From Curtobacterium sp. MCBA15_001 (GTDB lineage Bacteria; Actinomycetota; Actinomycetes; Actinomycetales; Microbacteriaceae), in NCBI RefSeq assembly GCF_001864835.1, contig NZ_MJGI01000021.1:142349-179157 (forward strand): a stretch of 36,809 bases of DNA. Direction: 5' to 3'. The position numbers and the translations under genes were made by a program. Below are positions 16,701 through 23,420 of the stretch, piece after piece. Each line of letters starts with the position of its first letter. The first letter of the stretch is position 1. Below the pieces are notes generated by a model. That model was not told the DNA's origin. It worked only from the letters and a program-made list of their open reading frames with translations, and made no database searches.

Positions 16701-17293
16701 TCACCCCTGCTCCGGAGTTCCGTGCTGAGCTCGGACTCAACTACGACGGCACCCCGTACACGGGCTCCGCCGAACAGCCTGTCTTCCTCCTCGACCAAGA
16801 AGTCACGCCCGAAGCAGCGGCGAAGCTCGTGTCGGAAGACGAGCCGCTTCGGATGACGCAGGAGATCGCATCCCATCATCCGGATTGGGACGAGATGACC
16901 ACCGCGGAGCGCCGGGACGTCGTCGAGGACGAGTACACCAGCACTCGGGTCTACGCACAGTCGCCCACGCAGGGTGTCCTCGACCAACGGGTGCAAGAAG
17001 CGCTCCTCCCGTTCCCGCACGGCAACGAGACTGCACAGGTGGCTCCGGACGGCACGCCCCTGTCGAACCCGTACCGTGGGCAGGGCTGGGCTGGAATCGA
17101 GGGACGCGCGAACCGGGAGTTCTCGGCCCGCGTGGAATCGAGCGCGAGCCGCGCAGCGAACATGCCTTCCGGCCTTCCCGGTCTTTCCGACGGGGCCGAA
17201 CTGAAGCTTCGAACCCTCGCGGGAGACGACCTCGTCGTCGCCCGGTTCCACCGGGACGATGCCGGAAACGGCTCGTGGGAGTTGCTGCGGTGA
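13796..17293 (+). CDS. Large type VII effector, putative polymorphic toxin
   Basis: An 1165-residue protein. Residues 1-100 form an ESX-like helical hairpin (GGMAGPDEASKEW at the turn) with a YxxxE export signal at Tyr88-Glu92. A helical region follows to about 235, then a hydrophobic stretch (240-275) and a Gly-rich hydrophobic segment (352-371) resembling membrane-inserting parts of secreted toxins. Residues ~440-884 are an Ala/His/Thr-rich linker with nine six-residue repeats (621-674). The C-terminal 281 residues (885-1165) are compositionally normal, look folded and match no toxin family I recognise (no TNT, EndoU or HNH signature). Head, spacer and unique tail is the polymorphic-toxin plan. 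The ATG follows a GGGGAT site. The stop overlaps the GTG of the next gene (GTGA), the expected place for an immunity gene. Confidence 0.85.
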   Translation: MTNVRLDAFGIARDGNDMATASHDLATAWRSLHSVLSSSGGMAGPDEASKEWIDSYDSIASQAGEASEGVAQTLAAFDSIMGATGAAYKRAELAGAFQDSDGGISVPTHDISLPTSVPTAMGEGWPGALGEFQGWVEEALASMGLHLPLADTDKMGTAVSAWEAYRDQLTTVHGSITAGLAVAAASEIPQWAAMSGARDSIAKVVKSMGEASDEAITALHGLIQQTVDARNEIMDIVKELAIAVGVEVGVSIALSFFTFGASAVVGAAATSATVMRFVVRIAEVINRLIGLSRIPRAAIENGVRLFQAVGRGSKFAKIAGETFKGMTTGVISQGFSNTLVEGKSFTDGWTGALLGGAVGGSIGGGLGLIGRTGAGAATRTTATHVVLSTGRGAATGAASGVAGDYVAAKTNGQDFNVIRSLVFGTVGGGAADGIHGGFEARGAHASAGSDAHGSTGTHDSTGVHSTDVDLDVSPNDLATGVDPAATTDATASAHAAAAHTTAPPRSVTAAHAEGTSHTATATATATGASGTTARTDAPVVSGAAHTPTASASHVGERPHVDGSQTPVVTGAGHGGATTAHGGGETGVTHADHVDASSHDVGAGHAEGPGHTDLPTNSEPTTHADAPAHAETPAHAEAPTPTETAALADTPAHTETPAHTDAPAHAEAPAHTDGPVGSSRDAVPHDTAADPTPSPQGSEHVDTLSTTSEHVNGGEVRDAVSHAESPSHADITSAESRITSAATHEQPASLHGRDATDGPASVTESHISHTGTTHAPHDTTTSTTHESADSPAERVDGEQRPGAQTVDETSADHATGDPEHATASGAAAATAVAAGHPAIAHSGTPMRSNAAVDPELSPSNRGETAAPTADGLSGAETTTGPSGDDLRTRHLTDLDQGEIDRLTAINDVDRVVLSGEEIRKVIGPAEAQKILGGDRFDSLVNGSYGAVPGTKHPELQVLIGFHARESASTLTPAPEFRAELGLNYDGTPYTGSAEQPVFLLDQEVTPEAAAKLVSEDEPLRMTQEIASHHPDWDEMTTAERRDVVEDEYTSTRVYAQSPTQGVLDQRVQEALLPFPHGNETAQVAPDGTPLSNPYRGQGWAGIEGRANREFSARVESSASRAANMPSGLPGLSDGAELKLRTLAGDDLVVARFHRDDAGNGSWELLR
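15346..15374. repeat. Hexanucleotide tandem repeat inside the effector gene
   Basis: Nearly five copies of CCACGG encode alternating Thr-Ala. The unit length is a multiple of three, so copy-number change would alter linker length but not the reading frame. Confidence 0.8.
15656..15817. repeat. Nine 18-bp units encoding a six-residue repeat in the effector linker
   Basis: Nine consecutive six-codon units translate to variants of Ala-His-(Ala/Thr)-(Glu/Asp)-x-Pro, residues 621-674. Units 4 and 5 are the most diverged. The repeat lies in the middle of the His/Ala/Thr-rich spacer. Confidence 0.8.
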
Positions 17294-18165
17294 ACGGTGT
17301 TCCACCGCATTCTGGCTACGCAGTCCGTACGTCGGTCTGGTGCCGCGTGGAGGGGGGTGTCCCCTCTGACGCAGCGAACCGGTCGGTCGCCTCGATCTCC
17401 GTCGCGGGTACCCTTCATGGCTGCAGCGTCACGATCCAGCAGGAGAGCGGGGTCGTCTTCGCGACCGGGTCAGCGCGCTCGACCGACGTTGCGCGACTCC
17501 CCACTGCTTCGATCGATCGGCAGTCGGGTACCTTCCTCGTTGACCTCGACGACTCGTCCGTGACGATCTCCGACCTCCGCGCGCACGTCCGGATCGAGCA
17601 CACTGTCGAGGACGATCCCGGACTACGGGAGCTCGGAGCCGAACTCCTCGGAGGGCTCCCGCTGGTCAGCAGTTCCACGACTCGTCGCGATGAGCACCGC
17701 GTTGCCACCGAAGCCTGGTTCGGGGCGTGTCCACCGTTCGTCGCAGCGGGCGTCTGGGTCATGGTCGACGGACTCTGGTTCCCCGTCGACTCGGAGGGCG
17801 AAGACTCGGTCGCACTGGACCCGACGTTCCCCTGGGTTCCGTCTTCGGCGGAACGCTCGGATGACGTCGCGGTGGTGGCGGTCGCGCGCATCGAGCAACG
17901 ACACCGGTTCTCTCCCACCGGGTCGGTTGCCGGTCGGGCGGTGACCCTCTGCTCGTACCTGGCGCCGTGGCGTGCGGGGTCAGTCGTCGCGGTGGTACCC
18001 GCGGAAACACTGCCTGGGTCCGCTCCAGACGGTTTCCCGTGGCGAACTCATCGGAACGGCACCGTGGACATCCGTCCCTCAGATCTCGAGCAGATCGTGG
18101 TCGATCCAGCTGCCCCAGCGATCGCGCCGACCGGGTTCGCGCCGTACGCGCTCGCCGCCCACTGA
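17290..18165 (+). CDS. Putative immunity protein or partner of the type VII effector
   Basis: A 291-residue protein not recognised by family. It appears soluble, with an N-terminal beta-rich half and a C-terminal half that includes the motif GVWVMVDGLWFPVDS at residues 154-168, followed by an acidic patch and a DDVAVVAVAR strand. GTG 17290 overlaps the stop of the effector gene as GTGA, so the two proteins are made together; that is the standard arrangement for a toxin and its immunity protein. The same motif recurs in the short protein at 19952-20413. At 291 residues it is larger than most immunity proteins, so a chaperone or second effector role remains possible. Third-position GC is slightly lower than in the secretion genes. 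Confidence 0.65.
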   Translation: MNGVPPHSGYAVRTSVWCRVEGGVPSDAANRSVASISVAGTLHGCSVTIQQESGVVFATGSARSTDVARLPTASIDRQSGTFLVDLDDSSVTISDLRAHVRIEHTVEDDPGLRELGAELLGGLPLVSSSTTRRDEHRVATEAWFGACPPFVAAGVWVMVDGLWFPVDSEGEDSVALDPTFPWVPSSAERSDDVAVVAVARIEQRHRFSPTGSVAGRAVTLCSYLAPWRAGSVVAVVPAETLPGSAPDGFPWRTHRNGTVDIRPSDLEQIVVDPAAPAIAPTGFAPYALAAH

Positions 18166-18192
18166 TCGCCGTGACCACGTCATCCCGTGTGG

Positions 18193-18222
18193 TTGAACGC
18201 CGTCTCGGAACCCTCCTAGGCT
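18193..18222 (+). promoter_or_regulatory. Promoter of the gene at 18257
   Basis: TTGAAC (18193-18198) and TAGGCT (18217-18222) are separated by 18 bases, one of the best sigma-70-like pairs in the window. It leaves a short leader with the ribosome binding site GAGGGGG. Confidence 0.6.
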
Positions 18223-18256
18223 TGTCGACGAACCGAACGAAGTCCGAGGGGGCCCC

Positions 18257-19183
18257 GTGACCGAGCGTGCAGTCGTCCAGAAGGCCATCACCCCGGCGAT
18301 GTCCGACGCGATCTACCGGTCGAGCTACGAGCGGATCGCCGGATACGCGGTACCCGCGGCTGCCCTCGACGGGATCACGGACATCCCTGGCCTCATCGAC
18401 GCCCACGCCCTCCGGTTCCCCGGGAGTCCGTTCCACGACGGCTCGACCCATCTCGATGTGGTCAGATTCCCCGCAGAGAGCAACCTCAACATCGAGCGGG
18501 CGATCGGCGGGAGGAACGCCGACGAAGCGCACCGCAACGGCGGGGCGTTCATCGAGCACGCGCCGTTCAACGGCACCGGGTTCGTGCAGGCGAACGGCGC
18601 GGCGATCCCGCTCTACTGGGTGCCGACACATCGGCCGCCGGTCGGGAGCGAGCTGTGGCGGTACTCCGGCAGCGGCGACCCCGAGTTCCGCGCGCGATAC
18701 GGGGGCGCGGCCCGCGGTTGGGAGTTCCGCGAAGCCCTCGAGCAGAGTCGGCCACGACACGGGCGCGACCTGAGCAGGTACACGGGCGGGCTCGCGAGCG
18801 TCGCTGGTCAGGTGTACATGGCGGACTTGGTGGACGACGCCGTCGAGATCGTCACCACCGATCCTGCGGCTCCTGCAGTGTTCGACGCGCCGCAGCACGG
18901 TGTGCGCGCAGCTCGGATCCCGACCGACGCGGTGGAGAGCTACTTCGAACTCGATGTCCGGGCGGAGTTCGACGGCATCGAGTTCAGGCTGACCGGGCAG
19001 CGAAGCGATGACCACCTCGGTCCGGTCTTGGAGGGCACGAGCCTCACGCACAACGTCCAGATCCTGGAGGCGCTCGGGTTGACGAAGATCGACGCCGGCG
19101 TCTATGAAGCCGACCTGCCGTACTCGCTCCTCGACACCGCACGGACCGAGCAAGTGCAGCTCCCGGGATGGCCCGGAACGTGA
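18257..19183 (+). CDS. Uncharacterised protein in the effector/immunity island
   Basis: A 308-residue protein of unknown family with no signal peptide or membrane segment. Visible features are a central region rich in Trp/Tyr/Pro (PLYWVPTHRPPVG ... ELWRY), an Arg-rich stretch near residues 150-175, and a beta-rich C-terminus. GTG 18257 is preceded by GAGGGGG and by its own promoter, so it is regulated apart from the effector it follows. Its location between the effector pair and decayed immunity-like genes suggests either a second immunity protein or an effector lacking an export head; neither is demonstrated. Confidence 0.65.
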   Translation: MTERAVVQKAITPAMSDAIYRSSYERIAGYAVPAAALDGITDIPGLIDAHALRFPGSPFHDGSTHLDVVRFPAESNLNIERAIGGRNADEAHRNGGAFIEHAPFNGTGFVQANGAAIPLYWVPTHRPPVGSELWRYSGSGDPEFRARYGGAARGWEFREALEQSRPRHGRDLSRYTGGLASVAGQVYMADLVDDAVEIVTTDPAAPAVFDAPQHGVRAARIPTDAVESYFELDVRAEFDGIEFRLTGQRSDDHLGPVLEGTSLTHNVQILEALGLTKIDAGVYEADLPYSLLDTARTEQVQLPGWPGT

Positions 19184-19209
19184 ACGCACGATCGTGACTC
19201 CGGAACTGA

Positions 19210-19215
19210 CATCCT
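19210..19215 (+). promoter_or_regulatory. Candidate -10 box of a leaderless promoter
   Basis: CATCCT ends six bases before ATG 19222. The first base deviates from the consensus, but the spacing equals that of the other leaderless genes and no ribosome binding site is present. Confidence 0.35.
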
Positions 19216-19221
19216 CTGACG

Positions 19222-19497
19222 ATGGACCAAGCAGACAGCGCCGTTCGCGGCGAGGTCGAGGCGCATCCTGAGATCGCCCAGACGTTGGTCGACGTCTTCG
19301 ACGACCGCGACAGCCGTCGAGAGGTCGAGTTCCGCCGTCGCAAGCTGCGTGAGGCCAAGGCCCAGGACGTCTCAGCATCCGCGGCCGTGGAGTGGCTGGC
19401 TCATGCCCGAGAGCAACGCGCAGCCACGATCGATCTCGGATCTCCAGAGCGAGCGAACAGCTCCGCGCACCTCGCTGCCGTCGCGGCTGCGCTGTGA
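19222..19497 (+). CDS. Small charged helical protein
   Basis: A 91-residue protein with a highly charged middle (Arg/Glu/Lys-rich, about residues 26-50) that could form a coiled coil, and an Ala-rich C-terminus. No family is recognised. The ATG is next to a -10-like box. The stop overlaps a GTG at 19494 (GTGA) that opens the frame of the probable broken gene downstream. It may be a small partner of the neighbouring immunity-like proteins; it could also be a remnant. Confidence 0.5.
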   Translation: MDQADSAVRGEVEAHPEIAQTLVDVFDDRDSRREVEFRRRKLREAKAQDVSASAAVEWLAHAREQRAATIDLGSPERANSSAHLAAVAAAL

Positions 19498-19528
19498 CCG
19501 ATCGGCCAGAGGTGGACCTCCGCAGCAC

Positions 19529-19951
19529 GTGGACGATGGTGCCGCCCCCGTTGCCAGCGCATCACACCATCGACGGCGCTCCGACAGTTCATGGCTCGAC
19601 GCCTACGGCGTCCCGCCGCTCGACGACCGCGACGGACGGTTCTGGGCGGACGAGTCTCGCGAGTACGGGCCGTACGCGGTGACCGGCGAGCGCCTCGCCG
19701 ACTTCGATCCGCACCCGTCCGAAGACCTCCGCGAAGTCGCCTGGACGCGTTCCGACGGCGGCGAGCACATCGGCGCGGTGGAGTGGGGGCGCGCGCTGGG
19801 GTACGTCCAGAACGAGCCCGTCGATGTCCTCGCGTCCAAGGGCGAGCAGCTCTGGGCGACCGTCTCGGAGACGAGTCCGCTCGCAGCGTGGGGAAGCCGC
19901 ATCGTCGACGCCCCGTTCACCGACCTGTACCGCGGCCGCACCGCGTTCTGA
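19529..19951 (+). pseudogene. Immunity-island gene with probable frameshift near 19590
   Basis: From about 19590 to the TGA at 19949-19951 there is a convincing coding frame (WLDAYGVPPLDDRDGRFW ... VDAPFTDLYRGRTAF) with high G/C third positions. In this frame the upstream stretch is poor coding sequence (Arg/His/Ser-rich, low third-position GC), and the only nearby start is GTG 19529. The natural start by local habit is GTG 19494, which overlaps the previous stop as GTGA, but it reads in another frame that becomes non-coding just where the good frame begins. One lost base, or two gained, near 19585-19592 would join them. Either the gene is frameshifted, or it really starts at 19529 and makes a 140-residue protein. 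Family unknown. Confidence 0.5.
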
Positions 19952-20413
19952 GTGCCCCGCGACGACGTCGGGTCGGTCACGCCGTACACGATGACCGTCG
20001 AGCAGCAGGGACCGCCGCAGTGCACCCGCGGGTCCTACGCTCGGGTCAACGGATTGTGGCGTCCGATCGACTCGACGAACGCCGCGGTCGCCGGGGACCA
20101 CCGCCTGCCCCGGTTCATCCAGACCCTGTCGCCGCTGCCCGAGCACACCGACGACGCATTCGTGTTCGCGTTCCGAGCACCGAACGCGGCTGATGACGTC
20201 GCGTCGGAACGAACGGCACCGGGTACGGTTCGCGTCGAAGGCGCCGAGGTCGAGCTCGCGGAGCCGTACTCGGCGTGGAACGGCTCCGACCGTCTTCGCG
20301 CGTACACGGAGGATGCACTCGAAGCGGTCGCCTCAGATGGCTTCGATCGCGAGACCTCACACGTCGTCGGTCGTCAGATCGCGACCATCCGGAGCTTCGA
20401 GATCGAGTACTGA
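19952..20413 (+). CDS. Short immunity-like protein sharing a motif with the effector partner
   Basis: A 153-residue protein starting at GTG 19952, immediately after the previous stop in the same frame. Residues 27-41 (GSYARVNGLWRPIDS) match residues 154-168 of the 291-residue protein encoded behind the effector (GVWVMVDGLWFPVDS), and a DDAFVFAF strand follows at a similar distance. It therefore looks like a paralogue missing the N-terminal half, possibly an orphan immunity gene or a truncated remnant. The abutting, same-frame position leaves open that both ORFs were once one gene split by the TGA at 19949. No clear ribosome binding site is visible. Confidence 0.5.
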   Translation: MPRDDVGSVTPYTMTVEQQGPPQCTRGSYARVNGLWRPIDSTNAAVAGDHRLPRFIQTLSPLPEHTDDAFVFAFRAPNAADDVASERTAPGTVRVEGAEVELAEPYSAWNGSDRLRAYTEDALEAVASDGFDRETSHVVGRQIATIRSFEIEY

Positions 20414-20447
20414 CCTCGCTCGTTCGGAAGCGCGCAGCAACAACGCG

Positions 20448-20882
20448 TCAGTGCCAGAACACCGCGTCCCGCACACGACCGACCGGGATGTCGTGTCCCA
20501 CGACCGCCGCCACCTGGACAGCCGCGGCCAACGCATCGGCTCGGCCTGAGGCATCCGCGTTCCAGAAGTCCGGGTGGCCTGCCTCGCCAGGCAAGTGCGG
20601 CGCCGGCGGTTCGAGGTCGTACCCGGCGGCACGACCGAGGAACGGAGCGTCGCCGTCAGGTGCCTCGTTCCATTCGGTCACGGTCCCGTCCGGGTGCGCC
20701 ACCGCGATCTTCTCGTACAACATGAGGGTCTTGTAGCCGTTCGGGATGCGCTCCTGCGCCTCCGCGAGCACGAGATCGCGGTCCGGATGGCAGAGACTGA
20801 CGTAGTCCTTTCCGCGCACCCAGTACTGGCGGTCCGTGGAGAGGTCCGTGAGGGGCCGGCCGCCCTCCGGCCACCGAGAGTT
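20448..20882 (-). pseudogene. Truncated ORF lacking a proper start, minus strand
   Basis: On the minus strand the frame from 20882 down to 20448 codes for about 145 residues with strong G/C third positions. The only usable start is GTG 20819, and 21 well-coded codons precede it (ending DLSTDRQYW). Just upstream is an in-frame TAG (20883-20885). Beyond that come another 21 plausible codons, a TAA (20949-20951), and a further open stretch to about 21065. This pattern fits a gene broken by nonsense changes, although a real 123-residue gene starting at 20819 cannot be excluded. No family is recognised. It points away from the island genes and ends 34 bases from the stop of 19952-20413. Confidence 0.45.
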
Positions 20883-21035
20883 CTACAGATGACGCTCGTT
20901 GTCCGTGCGTGACCGCTCGAACTCGCCCCCCCAGCGCTTGATGTTCCATTACCCAGCCATCAGACCAACGGTACTGGCCACACGGACCAGCACCGAGCCT
21001 CCAGTCCGACGCTTCGCCACCAGCTGCGCACCGTA

Positions 21036-21053
21036 CCGAATCCCTGGATTCGG
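21036..21053. promoter_or_regulatory. Perfect palindrome, candidate metal-repressor operator of mntH
   Basis: CCGAATCC-CT-GGATTCGG, an 8-bp perfect inverted repeat with a 2-base centre. It covers about -48 to -31 relative to a start at ATG 21084, that is, the -35 region. Bacterial manganese importers are commonly repressed by MntR/DtxR or Fur-type dimers at such sites. The half-site is not one I know for those families. Confidence 0.55.
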
Positions 21054-21070
21054 CGTGCCGAACACTCTGG

Positions 21071-21076
21071 CATGCT
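21071..21076 (+). promoter_or_regulatory. Candidate -10 box of mntH
   Basis: CATGCT followed by GGTCCCC and ATG 21084. The seven-base spacer is the same sequence found between the -10 box and start of the carboxylesterase gene at 29663, which supports a leaderless start here. Confidence 0.4.
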
Positions 21077-21083
21077 GGTCCCC

Positions 21084-22340
21084 ATGACCGACACCGCCGC
21101 CGCACGCCGATCCCCCACGGGTGACGCCCCGCGGAAGCGTGCCGCCGGCCTGACGCTGATGGGCCCCGCGTTCGTCGCCGCCATCGCCTACGTGGACCCC
21201 GGCAACGTCGCCGCGAACCTGACAGCCGGCGCGGAGTACGGCTACCTGCTGCTCTGGGTCCTCGTGGCGGCGAACGCCAGCGCCGTCGTCGTGCAGTACC
21301 TGTCCGCGAAGCTCGGGGTGGTCACGGGGAAGTCACTGCCCGAGCTCCTCGGGATGCGGATGCGACGCACGCCCCGACTGCTGTTCTGGGCGCAGGCGGA
21401 GATCGTGGCCGCGGCGACCGACATCGCCGAGGTGATCGGCGGCGCGCTCGCCCTGCACCTGCTGTTCGGTCTGCCCCTCGTCGCCGGTGGGGTGATCACG
21501 GGCGTGGTGTCGATGGCGATCCTGGTGCTGCAGAACCGGCGCGGTGCCCGGGTCTTCGAGGTCGTCGTCACGGCGATGCTGGCGATCCTGACCGTCGGCT
21601 TCTGCGCGGGGCTGCTGTTCGCACAGGTCTCCCCCGGCGAGCTGGTGTCCGGGCTGGTGCCGCGGTTCGAGGACTCCGGCTCCGTGCTGCTGGCGGCCTC
21701 GATGCTCGGCGCGACGGTGATGCCGCACGCGGTGTACCTGCACTCGGCGCTGGCGCGGGACCGCCACGGGGACACCCCGGCCGGGCCCGAGCGCCGACGG
21801 GTGCTCGTGATGACGCGGTGGGACGTGGCGCTCGCCCTCGTCGTGGCGGGCGGCGTCAACATCGCGATGCTGGTGCTCGCCGCGGCGACGCTGCCGGGTG
21901 TGCCGGGGACGGACTCGATCCCCGGGGCCCAGGCGGCGATCGCCACGCACGTGGGGCCGGTCGTGGGCGTGCTGTTCGCGGTGGGACTGCTGGCGTCCGG
22001 GCTGGCCTCGACCTCGGTGGGCTGCATGGCCGGCGCGGAGATCATGCACGGCCTGCTGCACGTGCGGGTGCCGCTGCTCGTTCGGCGCATGGTGACGCTG
22101 GTCCCGGCGCTCGTGCTGCTGGCGCTGGGCGTCGACGCCACGATGCTGCTGGTCCTCAGCCAGGTCGTCCTGAGCTTCGGGATCGCCTTCGCGATCGTCC
22201 CGCTGGTGACCTACACGTCACGGCGCAGCGTGATGGGCGCCGACGTCAATGCGGCCGGCACGCGGGTGGTCGCATGGGTGATCGCCGCCGTGATCGTGGC
22301 GCTGAACGTGACGCTGGTGGTGCTGACCGTCACGGGGTGA
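21084..22340 (+). CDS. mntH: NRAMP family manganese/divalent metal transporter
   Basis: A 418-residue integral membrane protein with about 11 helices. Helix 1 carries the metal-binding DPGN motif (residues 38-41) and helix 6 the MPH motif (ATVMPHAVYLHSAL), the two signatures of NRAMP proton-coupled Mn2+/Fe2+ importers. Length matches bacterial MntH. I prefer ATG 21084 (leaderless, coding starts with a polar Arg-rich tail); ATG 21072, four codons earlier, is in frame and cannot be excluded. The palindrome over its promoter suggests repression by metal. It stands alone; the next gene converges on it 21 bases away. Confidence 0.93.
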   Translation: MTDTAAARRSPTGDAPRKRAAGLTLMGPAFVAAIAYVDPGNVAANLTAGAEYGYLLLWVLVAANASAVVVQYLSAKLGVVTGKSLPELLGMRMRRTPRLLFWAQAEIVAAATDIAEVIGGALALHLLFGLPLVAGGVITGVVSMAILVLQNRRGARVFEVVVTAMLAILTVGFCAGLLFAQVSPGELVSGLVPRFEDSGSVLLAASMLGATVMPHAVYLHSALARDRHGDTPAGPERRRVLVMTRWDVALALVVAGGVNIAMLVLAAATLPGVPGTDSIPGAQAAIATHVGPVVGVLFAVGLLASGLASTSVGCMAGAEIMHGLLHVRVPLLVRRMVTLVPALVLLALGVDATMLLVLSQVVLSFGIAFAIVPLVTYTSRRSVMGADVNAAGTRVVAWVIAAVIVALNVTLVVLTVTG

Positions 22341-22361
22341 GCGGCCAGCACCACGCACCGT

Positions 22362-22664
22362 CTACTCGACGACGCGGACGCCCTTCCAGAACGCCACGTA
22401 GCCGCTGTAGTCCTTGCCGACGCGGTCGAACGACGACGGGATCGGCGTCGGGTACGACCACGCGTTGTCCTGCAGCGTCTGCCCGTCGACGTTCACCGTG
22501 TAGTACTGCGTGTCGCCCTTCCACGGGCAGTGGTACTGCGTGTCGCTCTCGGTGAAGAGCTCGGTCTTCACGCTCGACGGCGGGAAGTACCAGTTCCCCT
22601 CGATCTGGATCAGGTCGTCCTGGGGTGCCTCTGCGATGACGGTGTCGCCGACGACTGCCTTCAT
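22362..22664 (-). CDS. DUF427 family protein
   Basis: A 100-residue protein covering the whole DUF427 domain: KAVVGDTVIAEA start, NWYFPPSSV, the conserved CPWKGDTQYY core and a C-terminal AFWKGVRV. The family forms small beta-barrels of unknown function, common in actinobacteria as stand-alone genes. The start is firm: AAGGAG lies seven bases ahead of the ATG at 22664. It converges on mntH. Confidence 0.92.
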   Translation of the reverse strand: MKAVVGDTVIAEAPQDDLIQIEGNWYFPPSSVKTELFTESDTQYHCPWKGDTQYYTVNVDGQTLQDNAWSYPTPIPSSFDRVGKDYSGYVAFWKGVRVVE

Positions 22665-22728
22665 GGTGTGCTCCTTCGCTCGTTCGCGACCCGCGGCCGG
22701 CTCAGCCGCGGCTCTGACCAGGGGAACG

Positions 22729-23325
22729 CTACGCGCGGGCGCTGTGTTCCCCGGGGCGCACCTCGACGAGCTCCGGGCCGACGGCGAGCGCCGCGTGCAC
22801 CCGCTCGGGCCCGAGCTCGCGAGCCGTCTCGGAGGCGCTCACCAGGTGCTTCACGGCCCGGCGCAGTCCGGTGAACGCCGCGCTGGCGGCAGCGGCCTCG
22901 GGCGAGCAGTGGTCGATCCCGACGGCCGACAACGCGTCGATGACGGCGCCGGCGCCGAGCAGGTCCTCCACCGCGGGGTCCGGCGCGTCCGGGACGTCGG
23001 CCGACTCGCCCGCGGCCTCGGCCACGTCGTCGAGCGCCGGTCCGTGGTGCGTCCCGGCAGCCACGACCGCCACGACGCACCGGTCGCCGATCTCGGCCTG
23101 GAGGCCCGTCACCCGTTCCGCGACCGCCGTCGCGTTGGCCAGGTGCCCGAGCACCACCGCGGGGCCCGCCGGCACGACGCGGCCGACGGTCCGGCGGTCC
23201 ACCCCGGCGCCCTCCGGCAGGACGTCCACCCACACGACCAGGTGCGCCCCCGCGGCGATGCGGCGGGCGGCCTGGGCACCCCACCCGAAGCGGACCTGGT
23301 ACTGCTGCTGAGCTCGTTCGCGCAC
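22729..23325 (-). CDS. ComB-like 2-phosphosulfolactate phosphatase family protein
   Basis: A 198-residue protein with the layout of the ComB family: N-terminal VRFGWG, an early VVWVDVLPEG strand, and the signature PAVEDLLGAGAVIDAL followed by SPEA. In methanogens ComB makes sulfolactate for coenzyme M; actinobacterial homologues have unknown substrates, and no other coenzyme M gene is present here. It is about 30 residues shorter than typical members. GTG 23325 is chosen because a TATCGT box ends six bases before it and the residues upstream in the longer frame are non-coding and overlap the divergent GNAT gene. Confidence 0.78.
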   Translation of the reverse strand: MRERAQQQYQVRFGWGAQAARRIAAGAHLVVWVDVLPEGAGVDRRTVGRVVPAGPAVVLGHLANATAVAERVTGLQAEIGDRCVVAVVAAGTHHGPALDDVAEAAGESADVPDAPDPAVEDLLGAGAVIDALSAVGIDHCSPEAAAASAAFTGLRRAVKHLVSASETARELGPERVHAALAVGPELVEVRPGEHSARA

Positions 23326-23331
23326 GCCGTC

Positions 23332-23337
23332 ACGATA
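23332..23337 (-). promoter_or_regulatory. -10 box of a leaderless promoter
   Basis: TATCGT on the minus strand ends six bases before GTG 23325 and supports that start over the longer frame. Confidence 0.5.
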
Positions 23338-23406
23338 TCCGCTGTGGAGGACCTGTCCCTTTCCACAGGCGTTCCGCCCGGGGGCGGATCGGCCACGGGC
23401 CGCCAG

Positions 23407-23412
23407 TACGAT
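23407..23412 (+). promoter_or_regulatory. -10 box of a leaderless promoter
   Basis: TACGAT ends eight bases before ATG 23421. It is divergent from the box at 23332-23337. Confidence 0.45.
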
Positions 23413-23420
23413 CGAGTCCC

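Noticed and set aside
16885..17289. N-terminal extension of the putative immunity gene into the effector gene
   Set aside because: The extension is a shadow of the effector coding sequence; GTG 17290 with GTGA coupling is the natural start.
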